From positions 1-64,000 of the forward strand of contig CAJTZE010000011.1 in NCBI GenBank assembly GCA_910584265.1: a stretch of 64,000 nucleotides of DNA, in the 5' to 3' direction. Under the pieces are notes generated by a model. The model worked only from the letters and a program-made list of their open reading frames with translations. It had not been told where the DNA came from and made no database searches. Shown in pieces: positions 1 through 8,395 of the stretch; the first letter of the stretch is position 1, and each line of letters opens with the position of its first letter. Made by a program: the position numbers and the translations under genes. The stretch comes from an uncultured Dorea sp. (GTDB lineage: Bacteria; Bacillota; Clostridia; Lachnospirales; Lachnospiraceae).

Positions 1-57
1 GGTTCAAGGTTTTATAGTATCAAGCATTTCTACATGCTCATGAATAATTCAGGATAA
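1..57 (+). CDS. C-terminal end of an unidentified gene (partial)
   Basis: Frame 1 is open from the window edge to a TAA at 55-57 and gives an 18-residue tail. An AGGA lies at 51-54, inside this reading frame, at proper distance from the ATG at 62, so the next gene could be translationally coupled. The fragment is too short to identify, and an open frame of this length could be chance. Confidence 0.3.
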   Translation, partial: GSRFYSIKHFYMLMNNSG

Positions 58-61
58 TTTT

Positions 62-475
62 ATGAAAAAATGGGTGAAAATAAAGGGCGTAGTTAAGATT
101 TTATCCAGAGATTTATCTTGGGTAAATGATGAAATTATAGAAAGTTTTGCAAAAAAAGGTGCAGATTTGCATTTATATGTTATGTCTGAAAATAGAGTGG
201 TGAAAAAAATAAGAGAAAAAAATCCGTACTGTAAGATTTATTTTTATGGAGAGTATGGCTTTGAACCGGATTCCCGATATACGATTATTCGTGCCAATAG
301 AGATAGCAGACAAATTGCAATTACACTGAAAGAGCAAAATAGTTATACAAGATTACACCATGAAATATATATATCAAAGGGTAACGCATATGATAAGAAG
401 ATGTTGGGGTTGGCGAACGATTTAATGAAGTGTATGGAGTGTGTGGATCAAGAGTATGGTGAAAAAGATAGTTGA
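62..475 (+). CDS. Unknown 137-aa protein
   Basis: I do not recognise this protein. It is soluble, basic at the N-terminus, and has no signal peptide or membrane segment. The first part (WVNDEIIESFAKKGADLHLYV) reads like an alpha/beta fold; the rest has no motif I can name. The start ATG follows AGGA with a 7-nt gap. Its end overlaps the start of the methyltransferase gene, which suggests an operon. Base composition is clearly more AT-rich than the rest of the window, which fits recent acquisition. The upstream gene runs off the window, so the context needed to guess a function is missing. Confidence 0.6.
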   Translation: MKKWVKIKGVVKILSRDLSWVNDEIIESFAKKGADLHLYVMSENRVVKKIREKNPYCKIYFYGEYGFEPDSRYTIIRANRDSRQIAITLKEQNSYTRLHHEIYISKGNAYDKKMLGLANDLMKCMECVDQEYGEKDS

Positions 476-1214
476 TAATATAGATAATAAAAAAATTGCT
501 GATGAATGGAATCGGATTATCGAAAAGAGAGCGGTTGAAATCAAAAATGGAAATGATAAGAGTCTCCTGCATATCCTATATCCAGAAATCGAAAAAAGAG
601 TGAAAGAATTAGATGTGAAAGAGAATGGGGTAATCATTGACTGCGGATGTGGCGGCGGTTATGTTGCAAATAAAATTTCTTTCTATTGTAAAAAAATAAT
701 AGGAATAGACATCAGTGCTAAAAGCATAGAAATTGCGAGAAAAGAGTATAAGGATAATAAAAATGCAGAGTTTCAAGAGAGCTCTATCGAGGATTTTGGG
801 GAGAAGAATGCAGAGTATGCGGAAATCTGTATTGCCAATATGGTTCTTTCCAATATTTCTGACTGTAGAAATGCCTGCGCCGCAATTTGGAAAATGTTAA
901 AGAAACGAGGCCGTCTGCTGATCACTATTCCGCACCCGTGCTTTTGGTCAGAATATTGGGGGTATGCGGATCAGGATTGGTTTGAATACAAAGAGCAGAT
1001 ATGTATATCCGGGGATTTTAATATAACCGGAGTGGGAAGTCTGGGAGTATCCACTCATATTCATCGGCCGTTAGAAATGTATATTGAGATTTTGAAAAAG
1101 GAAGGATATGCTATTATCGAGATGAAAGAATTGTATTCAAAATCAGTTCCTGGAAAAAACAATTTTAAAAAGCCAAGGTTTATGTTTATAGAGGCTGAAA
1201 AAATAGAAAAGTAA
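456..1214 (+). CDS. Class I SAM-dependent methyltransferase
   Basis: A 252-aa protein with a Rossmann methyltransferase core. Motif I is IIDCGCGGGYVANK (about residues 63-76), followed by the acidic end of strand 2 in IIGIDISAKSIEIA, a post-II segment FQESSIEDF, and a motif-IV-like CIANMVLSNISD. These fit the Methyltransf_11 type, which methylates small molecules. The substrate cannot be told; the C-terminal half carries Trp/Tyr-rich segments (PHPCFWSEYWGYADQDWF). An in-frame GTG at 441 is an alternative start; I prefer ATG 456. It overlaps the unknown gene before it and shares its AT-rich composition. A strong terminator follows. Confidence 0.8.
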   Translation: MVKKIVDNIDNKKIADEWNRIIEKRAVEIKNGNDKSLLHILYPEIEKRVKELDVKENGVIIDCGCGGGYVANKISFYCKKIIGIDISAKSIEIARKEYKDNKNAEFQESSIEDFGEKNAEYAEICIANMVLSNISDCRNACAAIWKMLKKRGRLLITIPHPCFWSEYWGYADQDWFEYKEQICISGDFNITGVGSLGVSTHIHRPLEMYIEILKKEGYAIIEMKELYSKSVPGKNNFKKPRFMFIEAEKIEK

Positions 1215-1242
1215 TTTAAACAAAATATGTGAATGCTTAGGT

Positions 1243-1283
1243 AAAGGCGGAGCCGGATTTGTACGGCTCTGCCTTTATTTTGT
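1243..1283 (+). terminator. Rho-independent terminator after the methyltransferase
   Basis: A 13-bp stem (1243-1255 with 1264-1276, one G-T pair) and an 8-nt loop, followed by a T-rich run. It separates the AT-rich left island from the surface-fibre locus. Confidence 0.85.
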
Positions 1284-1388
1284 GAATAAATCGAGGGTAT
1301 GCGGATAATGCAGGGAATAGATCCGGAATTATCGAGTCATAAATAGTAGGTGAAAAACCTATTTTTGTTATGGGTTTTGACGCATCCT

Positions 1389-1418
1389 TTGACAGTGGGT
1401 TTGTTATACTTCGATAAA
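1389..1418 (+). promoter_or_regulatory. Putative promoter of the surface-fibre locus
   Basis: TTGACA at 1389-1394 is followed after 18 nt by GATAAA (1413-1418). A better -10, TATACT (1405-1410), carries an extended TGT but sits only 10 nt from the TTGACA, so it would have to act without that -35. Either gives a start 40-60 nt upstream of the first gene at 1466. The remainder of 1284-1388 shows no gene. Confidence 0.45.
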
Positions 1419-1465
1419 GATGGGGTTACTCTGTCTAAAATTGTCAGCCAGAGAAGGGGCAAAGC

Positions 1466-1936
1466 ATGACTGGAAAGGAATTACAAAGACTGCGGAGGCA
1501 GGATATTCTTCAGTTATTGTTGACACAGAGCAGGGAAGCCGCAAGGCTTCAGGAGGAACAGAAGGAACTGGAGGAGGAACTGCTTCGGATAGAAGAAAAT
1601 AACGAACGTCTGATGGGCCGTCTGAACGAGAAAGATGTTTTGAATCATAAATTAAAGGGCAGGCTTGAGGAAAAGGGCAGACGGATTGCAGAACTGGAAA
1701 GAGAGATAAAAGCATGGGATGCGCATAAAGCAAAGGTGATGAATGAGGCGGGCTCTATCGCGGACGCCGTTTTGCTGCTGAATGATGTGTTTGAGGCAGT
1801 ACAGCATGCGGCAGATCAGTATTTATATAATATCAGGCAGAGATGTGAAGTGCTGGCAGACAGGCTCTATCAGGAGCCGGAACGGGAATTCGACTGGATT
1901 TCAGCCGGGGAGTCTGACATCAGGGAGGACATGTAG
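1466..1936 (+). CDS. Coiled-coil protein heading the surface-fibre locus
   Basis: A 156-aa cytoplasmic protein without signal peptide or membrane segment. Residues about 15-85 are a nearly continuous heptad coiled coil rich in Glu, Arg, Leu and Lys (LQEEQKELEEELLRIEENNE). The C-terminal third is a predicted helical region ending in an acidic tail. The start ATG has GAAGGGG upstream. It ends 3 bp before the signal peptidase gene, so the two are surely cotranscribed. The catalytic function is unknown; a role as a cytoplasmic scaffold for the assembly machinery is inferred only from position. A second coiled-coil protein occurs later in the same locus at 15830. Confidence 0.75.
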   Translation: MTGKELQRLRRQDILQLLLTQSREAARLQEEQKELEEELLRIEENNERLMGRLNEKDVLNHKLKGRLEEKGRRIAELEREIKAWDAHKAKVMNEAGSIADAVLLLNDVFEAVQHAADQYLYNIRQRCEVLADRLYQEPEREFDWISAGESDIREDM

Positions 1937-1939
1937 GAC

Positions 1940-2539
1940 ATGGCGCGGAAGAATGCAGATAATAGAAGAGAGCTTGCTATTCCCAGCCTGGAGCTGCTCG
2001 AAGCAGAGCTTAAGAAGGAGCAGTACAGAAACAGCCACAACCGGGTTCTGAGAAATACGATATTCTCGCTTCTTGTTGTGGCCGCATTGGCGGCGCTTAC
2101 AGCAGTACTCCTGCTTCCGGTCCTGCAGATTAACGGAACCTCTATGACAGATACGCTGCAGGATGGAGATATTGTGGCGGCGGTCAGCAATTCTAAATAC
2201 AAGCAGGGAGATGTGATCGCATTTTATTATAACAATAACATTTTGATCAAGCGGGTAATTGCTGTATCTGGAGAATGGGTGGATATTGATAAAAAAGGCA
2301 ATGTGTATGTCAACGATGAGCTGCTTGATGAGCCTTATATTAATGAGAAAGCGCTGGGGCAGTGCAATATTGATCTGCCCTATCAGGTGCCGGACGGCAA
2401 GTGTTTTGTCATGGGAGATCATCGTGATACAAGTATAGACAGCCGGAATTCATCGATTGGATGTGTCGGAGATGATGAGGTTGTAGGTAAGATTATATTC
2501 AGGGTATGGCCGATCCGGAATATCGGGCTGGTACATTGA
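1940..2539 (+). CDS. lepB: Signal peptidase I (Ser/Lys type)
   Basis: A 199-aa type I signal peptidase, which cleaves signal peptides on the outer face of the membrane. One membrane segment at about residues 40-60 is followed by the Box B serine (NGTSM, Ser68), the general-base lysine in ILIKRVIAVSGE (Lys104), and the late box GDHRDTSIDSR. This is the classical bacterial Ser/Lys dyad, unlike the two Ser/His enzymes later in this locus. The cytoplasmic N-terminus of about 38 residues is long for the family. It lies 33 bp upstream of the adhesin gene. In pilus loci such peptidases process pilin precursors or act as assembly chaperones; its specific substrate here is inferred. Confidence 0.9.
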   Translation: MARKNADNRRELAIPSLELLEAELKKEQYRNSHNRVLRNTIFSLLVVAALAALTAVLLLPVLQINGTSMTDTLQDGDIVAAVSNSKYKQGDVIAFYYNNNILIKRVIAVSGEWVDIDKKGNVYVNDELLDEPYINEKALGQCNIDLPYQVPDGKCFVMGDHRDTSIDSRNSSIGCVGDDEVVGKIIFRVWPIRNIGLVH

Positions 2540-2572
2540 CGGATTCATAATATACGAGAAAGGGATGGTGCT

Positions 2573-5500
2573 ATGGAGACTTCGGTTTTGAAGCAGATTG
2601 CAGGATTATTGGCAGAACGGAAAAAGCATAGACGCTGGCTTGTGCTGTTTGCATGTATGGCTGTCCTGGTTGGGGGCGGCACCGCCGCCGCACTGCGGAT
2701 GATGGGGCAGGCTATGACGCAGAAGGTGAAGGTGCTTGACTGCAGACTGGAGGTGCATGAGCATACGCAGGAGTGTTATGACAAGGACAGGAATCTGACA
2801 TGCGGGTATGCGGATTATGTTGTGCATATGCATAATGATGATTGTTATGCGTCAAATGGAGAACTGGCATGCAGCCTTCCTGAAATAGAAGTGCATAAGC
2901 ATACAGAAGCCTGTTATACAGACGAGCAGATTTTGTCCTGCGCCCAGGAAGAATCAGCGGGACATGTACATTCTGAAGAGTGCTATACAAGAGAACGAGC
3001 CGGACTTTTGTGTCAGATACCGGAGCATACTCACGCGGCAGAATGTTATGACGAGAACGGCGCTCCGGTATGTGGAATGGAAGAGCATGTGCATATGGAT
3101 GCCTGCTATGAATGGAATGAGGTTCTGGCCTGCCAGACGGCAGAGGGAACGGAAGGCCACATGCACACGGCAGAATGCTATGAGGCACAGGAGGTGCTTT
3201 CCTGCGGTAAGCTGGAGCTGCATGTACATACAGAAGAATGTTATGAAAAAATAGATAAGAATGCCGAATACAGTGAGGAAAACCGCAGGCTTATCTGTAA
3301 GATCCCTCAGCTGGAGGAGCACATTCACAGCGAGGAGTTTGGATGTTTCCAGACCGTAGAGATTACAGGCGGAGAGGATGCGGCACCGGGAGATGATTCT
3401 GCACAGAAGAGTGAAGAAGAGGTCCCAGAGGAGTTAAAAAATGCGGATATTATCAGAACCTATGAGGGCGAGGGGTATCTTGTAACTGCGGCATATAATG
3501 AGGATGCGGCTATACCGGAAGAAGCAGAATTTATTGCGGAGCAGATCACGCCGGAGAGCAACAGCGAGTATTATGCAGAGCGTGAGGAGGCCTTTAAGAA
3601 GTCCATGGGAGATGAAGGCGCTACGATGAACGGCCTCTTTAAGATCGGCTTTTATGTGGATGGCGAGGAAGTAGAGCCGGAGAGTGCGGTTTGTATCACG
3701 ATACAGCTTCTGGATGAGAATGGGATGCCGGACGGAACGCCGGTTACGGTGGTACATTTTGCAGAAGAAGGAACGGAGGTCTTAGACGGCGGCAGTGCAG
3801 AGAGCGGCCGGACAACCTTTGAGATGAACAGCTTCTCGGAGGTTGCAATTGGATATGGTTCAGGGGAGCGGTCATCTGTGTATATATCGGAATCCTATGA
3901 ATATGAAAGTGATGCGTTTCGCATCACCTTTCATATTGAGGGGGATGCAGTACCGATGAAGGCTGAGAAAACAAGGCAGGCAGAGAAGCAGGCTCCGTCG
4001 GAAAAGGAAGAAGAGAGTACGGCTGATTCCAATAGACAGGAGGCAGGCCGGGATACCGGGCCGGAGGAAACAGAACAAGTGATTCCCGCGCAGAGCGCCG
4101 ATGCTGACGGGAAGCTTGTGTTCACGGTAAAACCGTTGGAGAAGGATTCCGAGGAATACGAAGCGTTCTCTGCTTATGCGGAGCCGGAGGACGGAAGTGA
4201 ACTACTCCAGCTGCAGGCATTTTCCTACGCTTTGAGCTATGACGGAGTACAGATGGATTTGTCAGAATGCGAAGTGACGGCAGAGATCACCCCAAGCGAA
4301 ACGCTTACTACGCATATGAAAACATCTATTCAGGATGCCGTGTCTTACCTGCGCGGCGGGGAACAGACAGAACCGGTACCGGCAGGAGCAGAGCAGGAGC
4401 AGGAGGATAAGACAGAGATCGTTGTCAGTGCGATTGAGATGCTGGGCGGCGCACAGATAAGCGAGACGAAGGAACTGGTTCTGAATGAAGTTGGCGGAGA
4501 TGAAACGCTGACTACACAGGTAGAGGGTGAGAACGTTGCGATAAAGACAGAGACCCGTGCAAATCCGTCATATACCGTGCAGTATTATGCGCGGCTGGAC
4601 AGAGTGGATAAGGACAGCGGGGGAGTCCTTGAGCTGATCGATACCAGCGGAGGGAGGCTTCCGCAGAACGGCGGAACTCCTGTGATCAAGAATCTTGCTG
4701 TTAATGCAGATGGAACGATCAAGACAAATAGAGAACTGACAGAGGTATACACGGCCAAGCCTTTTGAGTATTTTCTGGCTCCCAGTATTATGCACATTAA
4801 CGAGCTGGCAGATAATGGCGGTTATGAGCTGGCGGAAATCTGGGTGCTTAAGCATGAGCATACGGAGGAATGTTATGTAACGGAGAGTGACGGGAAAAAG
4901 GTGCTTGTATGCGACCCGGCGGGAAGCGATGAGGCAAAGAGTACTTCGGAGGAAGACATTAAGAAAAACTGGGATATTTATAAATACAGCGACAGTCTTC
5001 ACTTTACAAATTCAAAAAAGGCGGGAGATTTTGCTGCTCCCTCTAATCCGAAGGGATATATCTATATTGACCAAAAGACAGTAATCCGGCTTGTGTATGA
5101 CACGAAACAGGATACCTACAATAATTCGGCCGTGTTTTATGATTATGACATATCTAATGGCGGCTATAGGACGTCAGGGAATGCGAAGATAATAGACACC
5201 AGAGAGGCCGGAATCAACAGCACGGCGAACTGCGGGGAGACTCCCAAATATGCGTTCGGCAATAGTAATGCGGGAACAAATTTCGGGACGAATATTTGGA
5301 ATGGTAATGAGCTGAATAAAAATAATGGAAAAGGGTATAAGGGATGTACCTTTGGTTTGGTCAGCGGTATTGAAGAGGACGGGAATGTAGAGTTTAATGT
5401 ATCAGCTCCTAAGGTATTCGGAACAGAACCTCAGACCGGAAAGACGCAGTACGATGATTACAGTCTTGACTTCAAGTGCGATGGAGATACCTATACGCTG

Positions 5501-6559
5501 TCAGCAGTGAGAGGAACTGCAATGGCGGATTTGGAAAAATTCGGACATTCGGGTACGCACACGAATATCTGGACAAATAATTTCTGGCCGATGGACGACG
5601 CGCCATCCTGGGGAGCCGAGGGCCATGATATAAAATCTGGAAATGCCGCGGAGAAGAACAATTTAAGGTATGAGCCCGGAGATAACCAGTGGAAGGCACT
5701 TCCTGTGAGTGATGACGGAATGGATCATAACAGCTATTTCGGCATGTTTTATGAACTGGAATTTGACTTGGATGAGACGTACTGCGGACCTTTGGAATAT
5801 CTGTTTTTCGGCGATGACGATATGTGGGTTTTTCTTGATGGAGAGCTTGTCTGTGATATCGGAGGCGTGCACTCCTCCGTCGGTGAGTATGTGAACCTGT
5901 GGGATTACCTTAAGAACGAGGACGGAACATCCAAGTCAGGTAAACACATGTTGAAATTCTACTATACAGAGCGCGGTGCGTCCGGTTCTACCTGCTGGAT
6001 GCAGTTTACCCTTCCTTCCGTGACAAATAAGCAGCCGGCAGGTACCAACGGCAGGATTGAGAATTCCTTAAAGGTCGGCAAGTCGGTAGAGCATGCCGAT
6101 ACGGATCAGGCATATGAGTTTACCATCCATTTTAAGAATGAAGACGGTGCGGATCTTCCGGATGATTATTCCTATACCAAATATAACAAGGATGATAAGG
6201 TGATCGGCTATGACGTCATTGTACATGACGGCGATAAATTCACCTTGAAGGACGGAGAATACATTATGATCAGCTATCTTCCGCCGGGGACTACATATAC
6301 GATCACGGAGGTTTCCGAGAGTGATGAATATAAAGTAATCACAAAGGTGGACGGCGAGGAAAAAGACTCCGGAAAAGTAACGGAGGGAGAAACAAGTGAT
6401 ACGCAGATTACGGTGGAATACGTGAATAATTATCATGTGTATGAGCTCCCGGAGACCGGAGGAGACGGATTACCCTTATATACAATAGCAGGCGCCGCAT
6501 GTTTGGTGCTTGGCGCAGGCTTTCTGTATAGAAAAAGATTCAGGGAAAGGGGGTTGTGA
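2573..6559 (+). CDS. LPETG-anchored adhesin with His/Cys repeats and fibro-slime domain (probable pilus tip)
   Basis: A 1328-aa surface protein. A membrane-spanning export signal (about residues 20-43) leads to eight H-x-H-x3-C-Y...C repeats and one degenerate copy (62 to about 257), an acidic variable region, another single H-x-H-x3-C-Y repeat at 761, and a fibro-slime/PA14-like domain at about 1010-1155 (core FGDDDMWVFLDG). A beta-sandwich pilin-type domain at about 1166-1286 precedes LPETG at 1292-1296, a hydrophobic stretch and a basic tail. The LPETG signal makes it a substrate for the sortase at 8396; its size and position ahead of the major pilin suggest a tip adhesin. AGGGATGG precedes the ATG. 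The ligand is unknown. The fibro-slime fold is associated with carbohydrate binding in related proteins, so a glycan target is inference. Confidence 0.9.
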   Translation: METSVLKQIAGLLAERKKHRRWLVLFACMAVLVGGGTAAALRMMGQAMTQKVKVLDCRLEVHEHTQECYDKDRNLTCGYADYVVHMHNDDCYASNGELACSLPEIEVHKHTEACYTDEQILSCAQEESAGHVHSEECYTRERAGLLCQIPEHTHAAECYDENGAPVCGMEEHVHMDACYEWNEVLACQTAEGTEGHMHTAECYEAQEVLSCGKLELHVHTEECYEKIDKNAEYSEENRRLICKIPQLEEHIHSEEFGCFQTVEITGGEDAAPGDDSAQKSEEEVPEELKNADIIRTYEGEGYLVTAAYNEDAAIPEEAEFIAEQITPESNSEYYAEREEAFKKSMGDEGATMNGLFKIGFYVDGEEVEPESAVCITIQLLDENGMPDGTPVTVVHFAEEGTEVLDGGSAESGRTTFEMNSFSEVAIGYGSGERSSVYISESYEYESDAFRITFHIEGDAVPMKAEKTRQAEKQAPSEKEEESTADSNRQEAGRDTGPEETEQVIPAQSADADGKLVFTVKPLEKDSEEYEAFSAYAEPEDGSELLQLQAFSYALSYDGVQMDLSECEVTAEITPSETLTTHMKTSIQDAVSYLRGGEQTEPVPAGAEQEQEDKTEIVVSAIEMLGGAQISETKELVLNEVGGDETLTTQVEGENVAIKTETRANPSYTVQYYARLDRVDKDSGGVLELIDTSGGRLPQNGGTPVIKNLAVNADGTIKTNRELTEVYTAKPFEYFLAPSIMHINELADNGGYELAEIWVLKHEHTEECYVTESDGKKVLVCDPAGSDEAKSTSEEDIKKNWDIYKYSDSLHFTNSKKAGDFAAPSNPKGYIYIDQKTVIRLVYDTKQDTYNNSAVFYDYDISNGGYRTSGNAKIIDTREAGINSTANCGETPKYAFGNSNAGTNFGTNIWNGNELNKNNGKGYKGCTFGLVSGIEEDGNVEFNVSAPKVFGTEPQTGKTQYDDYSLDFKCDGDTYTLSAVRGTAMADLEKFGHSGTHTNIWTNNFWPMDDAPSWGAEGHDIKSGNAAEKNNLRYEPGDNQWKALPVSDDGMDHNSYFGMFYELEFDLDETYCGPLEYLFFGDDDMWVFLDGELVCDIGGVHSSVGEYVNLWDYLKNEDGTSKSGKHMLKFYYTERGASGSTCWMQFTLPSVTNKQPAGTNGRIENSLKVGKSVEHADTDQAYEFTIHFKNEDGADLPDDYSYTKYNKDDKVIGYDVIVHDGDKFTLKDGEYIMISYLPPGTTYTITEVSESDEYKVITKVDGEEKDSGKVTEGETSDTQITVEYVNNYHVYELPETGGDGLPLYTIAGAACLVLGAGFLYRKRFRERGL
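2756..3345 (+). repeat. Coding repeats: H-x-H-x3-C-Y...C units in the adhesin
   Basis: Eight successive units share the pattern His-x-His, three residues, Cys-Tyr, usually 8-10 residues, Leu/Val-x-Cys (examples HEHTQECY, HVHTEECY, HMHTAECY). A ninth (HIHSEEFGC) is degenerate, and a tenth copy lies far downstream at residue 761. Units are about 17-30 residues apart and differ at the DNA level, so this is protein-level repetition under selection and not a recent tandem duplication. Confidence 0.9.
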
Positions 6560-6655
6560 TATTCCTCTTGAGACTGAATGAAATGTAACATGGCTGGTTA
6601 TTACGGCCATATTTGCGGACAGAATTATGAAATAAGCGAAAAGGAGAATCAAACT

Positions 6656-8170
6656 ATGAAACATGTAAAGAGATTGGCCAGTGTGCTGCTGGCAATGGTG
6701 ATGGTGTTAGCGATGGGCGTTACAGCCTTTGCTACAGCGCCGGAAGGAGACGGCGGAAATACTGGAAAGGTTATAATTAAGAATGCCATTCCAGAGAAGG
6801 AGTATTCTATCTATAAGATTTTTAATCAGGAAAATTATAAGGCTGACGGACAGGGTTCCTATACGGTAGAACCTGGTTGGGAAGGCTTTATAGAAGATTC
6901 GGCATTGAATAAGATTTTTGTTGTTGACAATGGGTATGTTGCAATTAAAGAGGGTGTAGACGCAGATGCTCTGGCAGCAGAGTTTGCGCAAAATGCTTTG
7001 GCATATGCAAAAGCAAATAAGATTAAGCCCATGGCTGCTAAGATAGCAGGAGCGGCAGCAGAAGGAGAGAAGACGACTAAGGTAGAGTTTACTGACCTTG
7101 CTATGGGTTATTATCTGGTGGATTCCTCTACGGGTGCGCTCTGTTCATTGGATGCAACAACGCCGGATGCAACGGTGACAGAAAAGAATGATGAGCCGAC
7201 AGTGGACAAAGAGGTTCAAGAAGCGTCTGCAAATATAGGTGATACAGTTCATTATACAGTCACTATTAAAGCACAGGCAGGTGCAGAGAACTATGTACTG
7301 CATGATACGATGTCAACAGGCCTGACCTTTAATAACGACGTAACGGTTGTACATATGCGTGGTGATGTGGAGATTGCTGGCCTTACGGTTGGAAAGGATT
7401 ATATCGTTACTCCAGATTCTGGGGAAGTTAAGGGAGACGGTAGTGAAACATTTACAGTTGAATTCAGCAATGAATATGCATCTAACCTTGAGCCGGGCGA
7501 TACACTTGTTGTAACATACACTGCAACAATTAATGAGGAGGCTGAGGTTGTATTGACCGAAACAAATGAAGCAAAGCTTACCTATGGAGACAATAATGAA
7601 ACTACATCAGATAAGACTGAGACCAAAAATTTTTCAATCCCCGTATATAAGTTTGGCGTAGAAGGCGGTAATAATACAGGCTTGGCCGGTGCAGAATTTG
7701 TTTTAACCAAAGAATCATATGGTAGTGTTGATGATGCAAAAGATCATGCAATGTCATTTGAAAATGCCGGAAATAATGTATATTTTTATAATTCTAATTT
7801 AGCAAGCATAACATCACAAGTAACGAATATTAAAACACCAGTAGATGGTAAATTTATTATCAAAGGTCTGGCGGCCGGTACATATTATCTCTGGGAGACC
7901 AAAGCTCCTGACGGATACAATCAGTTAAAGGAAGCGGTAACAATTGTGATTGCAAATAATGGAGATATTACAGTGGATGGTAAAACATTTACTCCTGCAC
8001 AGAACTTGACTGCTGGCGGTTCAGAGGATTCTATGGTTCAGGTTGAGAATAAGTCCGGCGTGAACCTTCCTTCTACCGGTGGTATCGGTACTACGATCTT
8101 CTACATCGTAGGCGGTGTTTTGGTGGTTGGCGCGGCTATCCTGTTGATTGCAAAGAAGCGTGCAAAATAG
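6656..8170 (+). CDS. LPSTG major pilin with isopeptide-forming domains
   Basis: A 504-aa secreted pilin. The signal peptide ends near AMGVTAFATA. It has an N-terminal pilin domain, a D2-type isopeptide domain (DEPTVDKEVQ..., about 180-325), and a SpaA/Cna-B-like C-terminal domain with an E-box (YYLWETKAPDGY, about residue 410). LPSTG is at 471-475, followed by a membrane segment and a KKRAK tail. This is the shaft subunit polymerised by class C sortase. The start ATG at 6656 has AAGGAGAA before it; an in-frame ATG at 6578 would add 26 hydrophilic residues ahead of the signal peptide and is rejected. The gene is less GC-rich than its neighbours, most so at about 7660-7860. A small inverted repeat (ATGGC...GCCAT, 6594-6613) lies in the leader. 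Confidence 0.92.
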   Translation: MKHVKRLASVLLAMVMVLAMGVTAFATAPEGDGGNTGKVIIKNAIPEKEYSIYKIFNQENYKADGQGSYTVEPGWEGFIEDSALNKIFVVDNGYVAIKEGVDADALAAEFAQNALAYAKANKIKPMAAKIAGAAAEGEKTTKVEFTDLAMGYYLVDSSTGALCSLDATTPDATVTEKNDEPTVDKEVQEASANIGDTVHYTVTIKAQAGAENYVLHDTMSTGLTFNNDVTVVHMRGDVEIAGLTVGKDYIVTPDSGEVKGDGSETFTVEFSNEYASNLEPGDTLVVTYTATINEEAEVVLTETNEAKLTYGDNNETTSDKTETKNFSIPVYKFGVEGGNNTGLAGAEFVLTKESYGSVDDAKDHAMSFENAGNNVYFYNSNLASITSQVTNIKTPVDGKFIIKGLAAGTYYLWETKAPDGYNQLKEAVTIVIANNGDITVDGKTFTPAQNLTAGGSEDSMVQVENKSGVNLPSTGGIGTTIFYIVGGVLVVGAAILLIAKKRAK

Positions 8171-8240
8171 CATGACTATTACTATCATATCATCTATTTG
8201 TTAGAAGTATGCATAAAGTAATTCCTATGTGATACATATC

Positions 8241-8375
8241 CCGGGAAGGGGCTTTCTCTTCCCGGTTATGCCGCACAGGCTGACACCTTCACGTGGTGTG
8301 CGGCGAGCAACGGACTTATGGTCCGGCCGACGTCAGCAGGCGGGGAGAGGCCGCTTTAAAAATGCAGTGGCTGCA
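8241..8375 (+). promoter_or_regulatory. Highly structured intercistronic RNA segment between pilin and sortase
   Basis: The 225-nt gap between pilin and sortase is packed with inverted repeats. They are an 8-bp GC-rich hairpin (8241-8248/8258-8265), GCCGCACA/TGTGCGGC (8270-8277/8297-8304) competing with ACACC/GGTGT (8283-8287/8295-8299) and GCTGAC/GTCAGC (8279-8284/8332-8337), CGGAC/GTCCG (8311-8315/8321-8325), and TGCAG/CTGCA (8363-8375). No U-tract follows any of them, so simple termination is unlikely. RNA processing, 3'-end stabilisation of pilin mRNA, or an uncharacterised structured RNA are possible. Confidence 0.6.
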
Positions 8376-8395
8376 TATGATTGGCGGAGAAGCTT

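Noticed and set aside
1389..1410. TTGACA with TATACT as one promoter (also TTGACA with TATAAT at 15767-15787)
   Set aside because: The spacers are 10 and 9 nt, too short for a sigma-70-type promoter; each box may only work with another partner.
2712..3328. Overlapping minus-strand frames opposite the adhesin repeats
   Set aside because: They only mirror the repeated CAT/TGT codons of the H-x-H...CY units; no start signals.
6578..6655. Earlier start for the major pilin
   Set aside because: It would place 26 polar residues before the signal peptide, and the ribosome site AAGGAG lies just before ATG 6656.
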